Assembly: GCA_012934845.2 (NCBI GenBank)
Contig: WNNJ02003776.1
Coordinates: 496,001-560,000, forward strand
DNA: 64,000 nt
Source of the DNA: Pomphorhynchus laevis
Lineage: Eukaryota; Acanthocephala; Palaeacanthocephala; Echinorhynchida; Pomphorhynchidae
Reading direction: 5' to 3'
Below, one piece after another: positions 42,252 through 52,790 of the stretch. Position 1 is the first letter of the stretch, and every line of letters begins with the position of its first letter. The translations under genes and the position numbers were made by a program. A model generated the notes under the pieces. That model saw only the letters and a list, made by a program, of their open reading frames with translations, ran no database searches and was not told the origin of the DNA.

Positions 42252-45200
42252 TTAGTACGCCACATTCCAGCCATATCGAACAGGTACTTTACGGACTCTT
42301 TCTGATCGTCTAGGTAATTGGCGATGGCAATTATCATGTTCAAGATTTTTTTCATCCGCCGAATTCGTAATGGTAAGTGGACTTTGATCACTAGTTATCT
42401 CAATCCGCTGTGACAATGTTGAATTCATTTTCTCTTGATCATTGTCTGCATCATTGGTAATTTCTCGATTCTCTATACCTTCTCCTTTACGAAGCATATC
42501 GGCGTGTAATCTGTAGTTTTGATCAGCGTTGCTCACGACATACGATGTCCAGTTTGAGCGCTTTTCTATTTCCCCCGCCGACCACGGTTCGTTACTTTTC
42601 TGCCGATACCACACCTTTTCTCCTGAATAAAACTCCCTCGGTTTGGATTTCTTATCGAAATGTATTTTGTTATTTGCTTGATAACCTTCAAGTGTAGAAC
42701 GTAGATTCGGTTTCAAACGATCAAATAAGGTAGTCAAACGATGACCGGTAAAGACAATTGATGGTGGTTTTCCTGTGGCACTGTGCGGTGTGTTTCTATA
42801 CGACAATAAGAATTGCTGCAATCGCTTTGGACGATCGTGTATATTGTAAGGTCTGATCACTTTATTCTTTAGTACTTGAATAAACCTCTCCGCTAAACCG
42901 TTTGATCTTGGGTGATACGGAGATACTCTTACATGCTTTACTCCATTAGACTGCAAAAAATTCGCGAATTCGGAAGACTGAAACGGGGGACCATTGTCTG
43001 ATACCAGCTCTTCCGGAACCCCATTTCTGGCAAATATTTCTCTTAATACCTTTATTGTTGAGTGAGCACTTGTACATTGCATCTTAATAACCTCTGGCCA
43101 TTTTGATAGAGCACACTGAACCACAAAGTAATACTCCTGTTGGGATGGTCCGGCGAAATCTACGTGAATCCTAGTCCATATATCGCTGGGTACAGGCCAA
43201 TTGTGAAGTGGATGGTTAGGTTCGTTATTCCGGAAACGCTGACAATCGTTACAATTTTGTACTGAGCGCTCGATATCAGCATCCAATCCAGGCCACCATA
43301 CGTAATATCGTGATAAGGACTTCATAGCCACAATTCCCGGATGGCCTGCATGCAAAGCTCGCAAAACTGTCTCCCGTAGACTCGTCGGAATTAATACACG
43401 CGCTCCTAAAAGCAAAATTCCATTTTCAAATGATAACTCATTGCGTCTTGTGCTGTAATAATGAATGTTCGAGTCTGTAACTTTGTTTGGCCAACCGATC
43501 GACACATATTGCGTCACCTTTTTTAGAATCAAATCTTGTTTCGTAGCTTCGCGAATAGCTGTTGCGGATAATAAAGGTGTGTCCTCACATAACAAATTCA
43601 CACAGATATCATTTGTTCCCGACGTTTCTGCACAGTCAAGGCCTTGACATGGAAATCTGGAGAGGACATCGGCAATTATGTTATCTTTTCCTGGAATGCA
43701 TTCGAGTTCGTAGTCGAATTGACTCAACAACAATGCCCATCTGACTAAACGCTGATTCGCGATCTTTGGCAAATTACGTTGATTTCCGAATATGTATTTC
43801 AAAGGTTTGTGATCAGTGATGAGTACGAACTTTCTACCTAATAGAAAATATCGAAACTTATTGACACCGAATATAAGTGCAAGTGCCTCCCGGTCGATTT
43901 GCGAGTAATTTATTTCCGCGCTGCTCAATTTTCTTGATGCGTATGCAATCGGCAGATAACGGTTGTTTTTAGTTTCTTGAAGCAGTACGGCTCCTAAGCC
44001 TCTCTCACAAGCATCACAATACAGCTTCAGGTTACTCTTCCCATCATATGGTATTAAAATTTTCGGTTTTAGCATACTTTGCTTGACCAATTCAAATTGG
44101 CTTTGATGCCGATCTGTCCAGTTCCAATTCGCTCGTACACCCGTTAACGAATACAAGTCAGCACACTGCGACCGCAAATGAGGAATAAAACGTTCAAGGA
44201 ACCCTATGGTTCCCAAGAACGTTCGCAGTTCTTTAGGATTTGACGGTGGACAAATATTTTGAATAGTATCAACTTTCTCTGGATCAACTTTTACCATTCC
44301 TTTATCTAACACGTGTCCCAGAAATTTGACTTGTTCTTGAAGAAATAAACACTTTTCACGTTTAACTCGTATTCCCGCATTCAATAATCTTGTCATTACA
44401 CTTCGAAGTCTGTCTATATGTTCTGAACGTGTTTCACCTGCAACTACAACATCATCCAGATAAACTGCGACGCCCGGAATCGTACCGAGTAATTGATTCA
44501 TATAACGCTGGAACAAAATTGGTGCAATGGATAACCCAAATGGTAATCGACGATATTGATAATATCCGAAGGGTGTCGATATGGTCAAATACTTTCGAGA
44601 GTCTTGATGAACTTTCATTTGTGAATACGCATCCTTTAAATCCAATACTGAATACAAGGTGCCTCCTGCGATTTTGCTCAGTATCTCCTCAAATGTCGGT
44701 AATTCGAAACAATCACAATTCAGATACGGATTAATTGTCGCCTTGAAGTCAGCGCAAAGTCTTATTGAGTTATCCTTCTTGAGCACAGAAACAATTGGAC
44801 TCGCCCATTCAATATAATTACAGTTTGAATCAACTTGCTCTAATGTTCCATTCGATAAAAGGCGCTTTAACTCTTCTTCGATTTTTGGCTTTAATGGCAG
44901 TGGTACGCGACGAGCCGGAATGCATCGTGCAATAGCCGATGGATCAACTTGTAACTTTATCTCCAAATCCTTAATGTTCCCAAGATCTTCATTGAATAAC
45001 TCCTTAAATCTGAGTAACATGTGGTTTAAATCGGATGCACCTTGTTGATTTAAATTTAACTGATTGATAGCTCGTGGGCGGGATCTTACTTGACGTGGCA
45101 AGGACATGTTAAATGCTTCTATCCACGGTTGTCCAAACAAGCTCTTTTCTGTTTCGTATACGACCTCGACATTCAACAATTTGGCTACATTATCTAGTTC

Positions 45201-46406
45201 TACAGTCACTTGACATTGACCTATGCTCTTTATCAACCCTCCACCAAAACTTCTCAGCCATCTTCCCGCTCTTAGCTCAGGCGAACCACAACTTGACCAT
45301 GTTTTTTGAGATATTACAGACAACATTGCTCCCGTATCAAACTCCATTTCCACTTGAACTCCGTTTATTCTCACTTCCAATGTCGGTCCCAGGATATGGT
45401 CCCTTCGACAAACGTTTTGAATTTCGAGAAAAGCCAACTCTACAGCCTTATTATCACCATTCTCGTCTGATATCAACTGATGAATATTTTGTAGTGCTAC
45501 CTTGCAGCATCGACGAATATGACCTATCTTACCACAACGGTGACATTTTACGTTCTTAGCCCAACACTGTTGCTCATTTACGTGATTTGAACCATTACAT
45601 CGTGTACAACGAGGCATGGAATTTTTATTCCATTGTGATCGACGTCCAGCACTTAATTTATTAACATGCGAAATTTCAACATCCTTTTTCGAGTCATTTG
45701 CATAATTCGAGCTGGTTTCCGTCGCTAACAAGTGCTTAGTAGCTTGTGTCATTTCCCAATTAGAAGCAATCCTAATTACATCGTCTAACGTAGGATTGTC
45801 TAATCGTAATAGACTCATACGTATTTCCTCGATTGGAGTATATGCAATTACCAGATCTCTCAATCTGTCGTCGATTGCTTGCTGTTCGGTTTGAATGGAT
45901 TGATCGAAAAACGAACACTTACTAGCCAGGCCCCTTGCTTCCGCTATCCAATCTTTATGTGACTGATTGGCTTTTTGTCGACATTGCGTAAATTCGAATC
46001 TGGCTGCAACTATATGCATCGGCTTTTTAAAATGACGATCGAGTTCCTTAATAATCATCTCGAAAGTAATGTCCTCTTTTTCGAAAGACGGAATCAATTG
46101 TCCAACCAAGCGAAAAATTTCTTGACCACAACTGGACAGTAAGAATTGTTTTTGTCGCATCTGTGAATCAACTCTGTGCATGCCCAAAAAATTCTTCAGT
46201 TGAATCCCGTAATCAATCCACTTATCGTGATCTGCATTGAAATGCTGAAACGCCGGTATATTGCAATCCTTATTGGGATTTTCACGATTTTGCAGACTTT
46301 CCATCAACTTCGTCAATGTACGTTGTTGTTCCCATACAATTTTCATAATGTCGTTCGACGAAAATTTTGAACCACCCTCGTCGCCAATTGTTGTGTTTTC
46401 AGACAT
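42252..46406 (-). CDS. Gypsy gag-pol polyprotein
   Basis: 1384 codons. Gag covers about 1-310 and ends with Cys-rich knuckles (CTRC..., then CHRCGKIGHIRRC at 288-300). The aspartic protease motif FDTGA is at 356-360. RT follows, with LPFGLSIAPILFQRYM and YLDD at 649-652, then RNase H with LYCDACERGLGAVL, then integrase with an HHCC finger (HAGHPGI...CNDCQ) and core motifs HVDFAG and SDNGPPF. Gag and pol share one frame, as in several gypsy lineages such as Mag. The start codon lies inside the 5' LTR, so the first six codons are LTR-encoded. Confidence 0.9.
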   Translation of the reverse strand: MSENTTIGDEGGSKFSSNDIMKIVWEQQRTLTKLMESLQNRENPNKDCNIPAFQHFNADHDKWIDYGIQLKNFLGMHRVDSQMRQKQFLLSSCGQEIFRLVGQLIPSFEKEDITFEMIIKELDRHFKKPMHIVAARFEFTQCRQKANQSHKDWIAEARGLASKCSFFDQSIQTEQQAIDDRLRDLVIAYTPIEEIRMSLLRLDNPTLDDVIRIASNWEMTQATKHLLATETSSNYANDSKKDVEISHVNKLSAGRRSQWNKNSMPRCTRCNGSNHVNEQQCWAKNVKCHRCGKIGHIRRCCKVALQNIHQLISDENGDNKAVELAFLEIQNVCRRDHILGPTLEVRINGVQVEMEFDTGAMLSVISQKTWSSCGSPELRAGRWLRSFGGGLIKSIGQCQVTVELDNVAKLLNVEVVYETEKSLFGQPWIEAFNMSLPRQVRSRPRAINQLNLNQQGASDLNHMLLRFKELFNEDLGNIKDLEIKLQVDPSAIARCIPARRVPLPLKPKIEEELKRLLSNGTLEQVDSNCNYIEWASPIVSVLKKDNSIRLCADFKATINPYLNCDCFELPTFEEILSKIAGGTLYSVLDLKDAYSQMKVHQDSRKYLTISTPFGYYQYRRLPFGLSIAPILFQRYMNQLLGTIPGVAVYLDDVVVAGETRSEHIDRLRSVMTRLLNAGIRVKREKCLFLQEQVKFLGHVLDKGMVKVDPEKVDTIQNICPPSNPKELRTFLGTIGFLERFIPHLRSQCADLYSLTGVRANWNWTDRHQSQFELVKQSMLKPKILIPYDGKSNLKLYCDACERGLGAVLLQETKNNRYLPIAYASRKLSSAEINYSQIDREALALIFGVNKFRYFLLGRKFVLITDHKPLKYIFGNQRNLPKIANQRLVRWALLLSQFDYELECIPGKDNIIADVLSRFPCQGLDCAETSGTNDICVNLLCEDTPLLSATAIREATKQDLILKKVTQYVSIGWPNKVTDSNIHYYSTRRNELSFENGILLLGARVLIPTSLRETVLRALHAGHPGIVAMKSLSRYYVWWPGLDADIERSVQNCNDCQRFRNNEPNHPLHNWPVPSDIWTRIHVDFAGPSQQEYYFVVQCALSKWPEVIKMQCTSAHSTIKVLREIFARNGVPEELVSDNGPPFQSSEFANFLQSNGVKHVRVSPYHPRSNGLAERFIQVLKNKVIRPYNIHDRPKRLQQFLLSYRNTPHSATGKPPSIVFTGHRLTTLFDRLKPNLRSTLEGYQANNKIHFDKKSKPREFYSGEKVWYRQKSNEPWSAGEIEKRSNWTSYVVSNADQNYRLHADMLRKGEGIENREITNDADNDQEKMNSTLSQRIEITSDQSPLTITNSADEKNLEHDNCHRQLPRRSERVRKVPVRYGWNVAY

Positions 46407-46580
46407 TGCAAAGCAAACGCTAACGTTTTTTAATTTTTAGTACAAACAAAACACCAGCGTTCAGAAACAGTCGCTATCCGACATATATAGTCAAAATACA
46501 AAGGCATACCGCCAAGCACATTGCTGCCAGTGATAATCGTCATTGCCATACATTTGCAGTGTGTTCGTTCATACACAACA
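46389..46580 (-). repeat. Gypsy 5' LTR
   Basis: Matches the 3' LTR base for base as far as I can compare. Directly after it on the minus strand comes TTGGCGACGAGGGTGG, the position and style of a primer-binding site. The tRNA it would use was not determined. Confidence 0.85.
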
Positions 46581-48800
46581 AACGTCACGACAAACCTGTT
46601 GGTAGTGACATATGAGAGGATCCTGTAGTCCATTCGTTCTATTTCGAGAGCTTCTGAGGGCGGTGTCGACAGGCTCTGCTCTCTTCATTTGTTGGACCTT
46701 ATTGGACCCTCGAGCGGCGCAGCTGGCGGTCGCCTGGTAGCGTCTTTAGTGTCTTTCTCGAACACCATTCTATCCGGAACCGTTCACCTCACAATTCGTC
46801 CCATTTTCTTCGGTTCTCGATTGTTAGCCTTCTGAAAGAAGTGTGGGGGTGTTCGACAAATCGCCATCGGTTGTACGCTGCGCCACCTGATCGCTAAACT
46901 AGCTAATCAGTACGCTTGTGACATGCGCCGGAATGTTTTCCTTCCTCATCAGCTAAGAGTTAGCGTCAAAAGGGGAGCCAAAGCTGCAGTTTACGCCGGG
47001 AGGTCCTTCTTGAAATCTTGTTAACACAAGGATACGGCAATTGTAGAGCTGGATTTTCATAATGCTTTTAATAGTGTCGATCGCGGTTTCATGTTGAGAT
47101 GTGTCATTCAGAGTCCACCACGTTTATCATCTTACGTCAACGAATGCTACCTGGAACCAAGCAACCTGTAATTTGGCAAAAATGTGGTCGACTTATCAGT
47201 CGACATACATCAGCGCGATCCCCTTCGACCAGCGTTATTCGTGCTGTCAGTGAACGACATAGCGGAGTTCACAAAAAGCCCTTTGTCAATTTGGTACCTC
47301 GACGACTGCACTCTCGGTGGCAACGTTGATCTTCTTGTTGCCGACATCGATTTTATCAAACACTCTGCGGCGTTGGTTGGTTTCCTTCTATTTCCGGCAA
47401 AATCAGAAATCATATCTACATACCCTAACGTGATTCAGAAGCTTTCATGTCTGTTACCGGACGCCAGGGTAGTCGCTCCAATCAGAGCTACTCTCTTGGG
47501 CGCCCCGATTGGAGATGTTACCTTTGTTGAATCTGCTTTGGATGAATCCATTCATAAGCTCCAACAGCTCTGCTCTCGCCTTCTGAAATTGTCCAGGCAC
47601 GACGCTCGTTCCCTGCTACGAAACGCATTCAACATCCCACGATTTAATTATCTACTCCAGTGCGCACAATGTTTCCGAAGCAATGTACGTGGGTAGTACG
47701 ACGTGGTGCTTCGCGAGACTTTGCAGGACATCCTTAACATGCCTATGGACGATTCTGCATGGATCCAGTCTTCTCTACCGGTTAAAATTTGCGGATTGGG
47801 CATCTCAACATGCACGGACATGTCCATTCCGGATTTCAGTTCCTCGGTTTCGGGATCCCAACAACTAGTATCTCAAATCCTGTGCAATGCCATATTATCA
47901 GACTGTAATTTCGTGGCAAGTGAAGACTTCGCCGATGCACCCGTGAGTGGTCCGCGTTTATCGGGTTGGAGTATCCAGTGTTTAAATAAAACCAGAAACA
48001 TTGGACAGATCGTATTTATTCGGTCAGACAAGCGGCTCTTATGAACTTAGCGACTACTACCGAGGCCTGCGCCAGGCGGCTAGCAGTGAGTAGCGCTCAC
48101 GCTTGTAAATTCCTGAACGGCATTCCCGATAGATCAATAGGAACTCGCCTAGATGACGAGTGCATCACAGTAGCCTAGCATCACAGTAGCCGTCACAATC
48201 CGATTATGAATCGAGTTTTGTGCTCCGTATAGGTGCATCTGCGAAAAGGAAGTTTATAACGTGTGGACTCACGGGCTGAACTGTTGCCGATCAAAGTCTC
48301 GCAATTTCCGTCATGCCAGCGCTAACAATCTACTAAAGAAGACATTGACGTCCGCTGGCTTCCCTTCGCGTTTGGAGCCTACAAGAGTCTGCAGGGTTGA
48401 CGACAGACGATCTGACGGTGGAACTCTGATTCCCCGGTCGTCAGGTAGACTGCTACTGTGGGACTTCACTTGTGTAAATACCACAGAACCCAGCAACCTT
48501 TACAATTCGGTATATAGCGTGGCTATTGTGGCAAATAACGCCGAAACTAAGAAAGTCCACAAATACGTGACATCTGCTAATATATTTTCATATCAGTTGC
48601 AGTAGAAATCACAAAAGTGATCGAACCAGTGTCTCTCACGTTTCTTTATGTACTCGACAGACGATTAATCCGCGCAACTTCCGAACCCCGAGCCCGTGCT
48701 TTCTTGTTCCAACGGACCAGCGTAGCCGTTCAGCGAAGAAATGCAGCATGCATAATGGAGAGCATGAGCGGAACAGGGTCGTCAATGCTGCTTCCGTGAT
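46581..48800 (+). pseudogene. LINE reverse transcriptase and C-terminal domain, broken
   Basis: Motifs in order: AAGGRLVASLVSFSNTILSG, TIRPIFFGSRLLAF, GCTLRHLIAKLANQYA, VELDFHNAFNSVDR, QRDPLRPALFVLSV, the catalytic IWYLDDCTLGG, ATLLGAPIGD, then a C-terminal stretch with DGGTLIPRSSGRLLLWDFTC and finally FQRTSVAVQRRNAACIMESM before a stop at 48797-48799. The first part follows on from 42030. Several stops and frame changes (for example near 46630, 46835, 47020, 47170, 47695 and 48040) make it inactive. Confidence 0.75.
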
Positions 48801-48889
48801 GGGTAGTAACGTGATATTTTCGTATCTACGTCGGCTCGACATGAAGTTATCAAAACAGCACGACATTTATAGAAATTGAATTTAATGAA

Positions 48890-49310
48890 TTAATATTTTT
48901 TTAATATTATTGTGTTGATTTATATATTTTACTATTTCTGTTTGATGGCATTTTTATGGTAACTTAGTTAAAAATATGCATATATTAAATTATTTAAATG
49001 AAATTGAAGAAAACAAATATCGTTACAAATTGTTGCAATTCGTAAAATTTCATTATTTGATGTATTATATGTTATATTATAAGGTATGCATGAGTGTTCA
49101 TAAAAAATATATATCTTGTAAATTTAAATATGCCATTCTTAAGATAAAAATTACATGTAGTTTTTTAATTGATCTAAATTTAATGTTGATATCTAGATAT
49201 ATACCATTATTATTAATATTGGTTTCATAAATAATAAGGCGATCTGGATAAATTTATTCGCTTATTGAATAAAAATTATTAGAATTAAATAATTTAATTT
49301 AAATTAAATT
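48890..49310 (-). mobile_element. PLE (Naiad-like) copy, part right of LINE insertion
   Basis: Thumb and end of palm of the copy whose tail is at 40621-41043. It is more diverged than its neighbour at 49316, so it is an older insertion. Confidence 0.7.
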
Positions 49311-49315
49311 ATCTA

Positions 49316-51395
49316 CACGATTTTGAAAAAAGTTAAAATTGTTGCAATTCTTAAAATTTCAGTATTTAATGTAATATATTTTATATTATATGGTATGCAT
49401 GAATGCTCATGCAAAAATATGTTTCTTGTAAATTTAAATATGTCATCTTTACGATATAAATTAATAGTAGTTTTAGTTAATGTTAATTTAATGTTCATAT
49501 CTAGATATACACCTTCTTTATCATTAATATTGGTTTTGTTAAGAATAAGGCTTTCTGGATAAATGTGCTCACTAATTGAATAAAAATTATTAGAATTAAA
49601 TACACATATATCATCAATGTATCGAAACATATATTTCATATATTTATATTGTTTAGATTTAGTTTTTACACAGTTATGAACAAATTCATATTCTATAAAG
49701 CTTAAAAACAAGTCAGCTATAATTGGGCTACAATTACCACCCATTGGAACACCTTTTTCTTGTCTAAATACAGATGTCCCTACTTTTAAATAATTTTGAT
49801 TTATCAAAATATTTAAGGATTCTATTAATTCAATTTTATCCATATATTTATATTTATTTGATGATTTAATTTTTGTTAGATAGGCGTTATAATTATTATA
49901 ACATATATATGTATATCTTTTTCCGAATATAAGGTTAATTAATTTTACTAACGCTTCTTTAATATCTACTAAATCTAGATTTGTATAAAGCGTACTAAAA
50001 TCGTATGTATTTATATTTTGAAAATTTATTCATTTTGTCTGTTCTAAAAATTCTTTTGTAGAATTAATACTGAAATAGTGTTTTATACCAGTATTAATTT
50101 CGATTACCTTGCAATATTTTTTAAAGTGTGCTTTTATTACTTTAAGTATTTTATTCATATACACAGAAAGTGGTTTTAATGTACATTTAAACGCACTACA
50201 TATGAAACTAGGTTTTATTGGATTTTTATGTAATTTTGGATTCCAATATAATATAGGTATAGTTTTATTATCTAATTCAACCTTTATACCCTTTTTATCC
50301 ATTATAGAACAGTGACTTGTAATAATTGTTTCTAAACTCAACTCACTACGTTCATATGTTGGATTTACATTTAAATCATTAGAATTTACCTCTTTCATTA
50401 GTATATCATAATAAAGCTTTTTGCATATGAAGACAAAGTTATTACTAGCTTTATCAATAGTTGTTATTATATAGTTATTCTTTAATTTAGTAATTCTTAA
50501 TACATATCTTTATTAATTTTATCTTTCCTTTTGTAATTCTTTGTTATTTTCATTTTTTTAAATTTTATCAAATACATAATCTTTTTAAATGTTTGTCTTA
50601 GATATATTCGAGCTTTCACTATTAATCAGCTTACTAAAGTAATCATTTAAGTTATTATATAACGAACTGTAAATTTTATTTTTGTCGTTGTTGCTATTTA
50701 ATCTATATTTATACCCTTTTGATAGCAGCTTTCTTAATTCACAATTTTCAATTAATTCTAGATTATGGGTACATATATGTTCATTTATTTTATCAAAACT
50801 AAGACTTTTACAATTGCATTCTGTTTCCATTATGTTTCTAATATTATCGTTACATATTGATTTTAATTCTTTATTATAATTGCACATTTTTCGTCCTAAT
50901 GGTGGTAGGAGTTTAAACCTTATTTTAGGAATATATTTACTTAAATCTGACCCTATTATTTATTTACTTTTAGTATTATTTAAAAGTCCGGCTATATTTA
51001 TGTTATCTATACATTTATTAATGAAGTTTTTGGTTAATGTATATTTTCTATTGTTATTATTAACATTTATTGTACGATTATAATATTTTGTATTACAATA
51101 ACTGTCTATTATACAACTTAGCCTATCATAGTCGTTAATTAATTCATGATTTATTGAACATATGATATCTTTAGAAAAACTTCTTATATTTACATAAAGA
51201 TCTTTTAGCTTATTATCACTTAAAAGTTGTTTTAATATTTCTAATTGTTCATTTATATACATATCTTTTTTAATATTTTTAACTCTATTTTTCTTATTCC
51301 TTTTATCACCATTACTTCTTGGTTTGCGTTTATCCGGATTATTATAATATAGTTGTTTATTTTGTATTGTACTAGTTAAGGCTTAGTTTATGGCT
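49316..51395 (-). mobile_element. PLE (Naiad-like), longest copy: linker, CxC motif and RT
   Basis: Minus-strand coding blocks in order are the linker (KKDMYINEQLEILKQLLSDN, 51262), a region with NNNNRKYTLTKNFINKCIDN, the CxC motif METECNCKSLSFDKINEHIC near 50835, RKLLSKGYKY, DKASNNFVFICKKLYY, PILYWNPKLHKNPIKPSFIC, then the RT palm with EKGVPMGGNCSPIIADLFLS and YIDDICVFNSNNF, and part of the thumb. The upstream edge at about 51340-51395 still carries the NNPDKRKPRS-type linker. The CxC motif between nuclease and RT marks Naiad/Chlamys-type PLEs. Truncated at both ends and broken by a few changes. Confidence 0.85.
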
Positions 51396-51782
51396 TAGTT
51401 TAAGGCCCGAAACTAAGCCATGAACTAGATATAGACATTATATATCTATATCATGGATATTATTTCAGTATTACAACCTTAAAACCCTTTTGTAAATACT
51501 AGTAATATTTTTATTTTCAGAGTATATTCCACATGTAATATAAATCGTTAAATATATAAACACTATTCGAGCACATGCTACTTATTACATGCCTAAACAT
51601 TACATTGAATATTATATTATAATATTAAATTAGAAATAAATGATTTTGACAAACTTTTTTAAGTTTCGAAAATCATTAATTCTATACTTTTATGATACTA
51701 ACAGCATACAAAATATAAAAATAAAATAGTATTGTATTAATCCTGTTCCAAAATTCAAAAAATAATGTTGAATATTGTATTA
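51396..51782. other. AT-rich spacer
   Basis: Short repeated words such as GGCTTAGTTTA near 51380-51410. No gene was seen. Confidence 0.4.
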
Positions 51783-51965
51783 TATTATGCATATTGCTGT
51801 AAAATTATTATAGACTCAAGGAAAATACGATTTTATTTTGTAAACAAGCTTTCAATCGTTTAGATCCTTTTCAAGATGAAGAGTTTATACGGTCGAAAGC
51901 TTGTTTACAAAATAAAATCGTATTTTCATTGAGTCTATAATAATTTTACAGCAATATGCGTAATA
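51783..51965. repeat. Inverted repeat, arms about 70 bp
   Basis: Arms 51783-51853 and 51895-51965 are almost perfect reverse complements (inner ends CAAGCTTTC and GAAAGCTTG). The 41-bp spacer with CCTTTTCAAGATGAAGAG and GGTC before GAAAGC has the look of a decayed PLE hammerhead region (box, stem, GAAA), but the box is not canonical. Confidence 0.6.
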
Positions 51966-52077
51966 ATGCACCAAACTCAAATAAAATTTTAATGTATAAT
52001 ATTAAATATAACATGTATAATATGTGATATATTAAATATTAAACAAATTCAACTATTTCTGAACTCACATTCACTCT

Positions 52078-52500
52078 CGATATTATCTTGCCCTTCAAGT
52101 CTCACACACACAGTCGATTGCACCGTGCCCCATGGTTTGACATCCAATTCCTACTATCAAAGCGTCGACTCCGCCATGCTTTTCGAGTCTATCACCGCTC
52201 TCTCAGACATGATTTCCGCTCGATCACTCCGTCTTTCCATGATTCCTATCTTGCTCTTCGCCGGTCTCATCTCAACCTACTACGTACCAAATGCAACTCC
52301 TTCTGGCAGCATAAAATCATCACTTCATTCAACTCTAAGACTCTCTGGCTTACTTTTAACTCAATCCTTGCTCGCTCATCTTCGCCGTGCAACATCAATG
52401 TCAATGATTATTCGTCATTTCTCCAGACTAAAGTATCCACGTTGCTCTCTCACACTCCGGTCTCCATCCTATCCTACTCTGCCCAGTCTAATCTCATCCT
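52078..52500 (+). mobile_element. CR1-like LINE fragment, linker before RT
   Basis: It encodes HRAPWFDIQFLLSKRRLRHA then FRVYHRSLRHDFR and a Ser/Leu-rich stretch, the region between AP endonuclease and RT in CR1/L2 elements. It is about 140 codons long. The fragment ends at a perfect palindrome (52481-52522) and continues into a PLE fragment. Confidence 0.65.
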
Positions 52501-52522
52501 TCCGGATGAGATTAGACTGGGC
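52481..52522. repeat. Perfect inverted repeat, 19-bp arms, 4-bp spacer
   Basis: GCCCAGTCTAATCTCATCC, spacer TTCC, and the exact complement. The left arm is LINE sequence; the right arm is its copy in reverse, right at the end of the fragment. Confidence 0.9.
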
Positions 52523-52524
52523 AT

Positions 52525-52790
52525 TAGATGGTTGTTGTAAATATAAAAAAAATATGTTTCTGGTAAATATGTCATCTTTACGATATAAATTAAAAGTAGT
52601 TTTAATTGATGTTAATTTAATGTGCATGCCTAGATATATACATTCTTTATCATTAGTATTGGTTTCATTAAGAATGAGGCTACCAGGATAAATTTGTTCT
52701 CCTATTGAATAAAAATTGTTAGAGTTTAATACACATATATCATCAATATATCGAAACATATATTTTATATCTTTAATTTTTACATCAGTT
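52525..52790 (-). mobile_element. PLE (Naiad-like) fragment, RT palm
   Basis: Minus-strand MFRYIDDICVLNSNNFYSIG and the start of the thumb. Truncated at both ends. Confidence 0.75.

Larger units (their letters stand above)
42031..46580 (-). mobile_element. Ty3/gypsy LTR retrotransposon, looks whole
   Basis: Two LTRs of 192 bp (42031-42222 and 46389-46580), in which I see no difference, flank one gag-pol ORF on the minus strand. LTR ends are TGTTGTG...CACAACA. A short direct repeat (AAC/AAAC) at both outer junctions fits a target-site duplication. There is no envelope gene. The element looks whole, with no break seen in the ORF, and the matching LTRs indicate a young insertion, younger than the LINE that hosts it. 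Confidence 0.9.
41044..48889 (+). mobile_element. LINE with GDPLGPALF-like RT, split by a gypsy element
   Basis: 5' UTR 41044-41322, N-terminal coding 41323-42030, then (after the inserted gypsy element 42031-46580) linker, RT and C-terminal domain 46581-48800, and a short 3' UTR. The frame runs logically across the insertion. The RT type is that of a widespread invertebrate LINE family with a C-terminal RHNA/RPAD-type domain, relatives of which lie at 16910-17340 and 18364-20395. It sits inside a PLE copy. Confidence 0.75.

Noticed and set aside
42031-46580. Endogenous retrovirus with envelope
   Set aside because: The single ORF ends 30 bp before the 3' LTR and no envelope-like frame exists on this strand.
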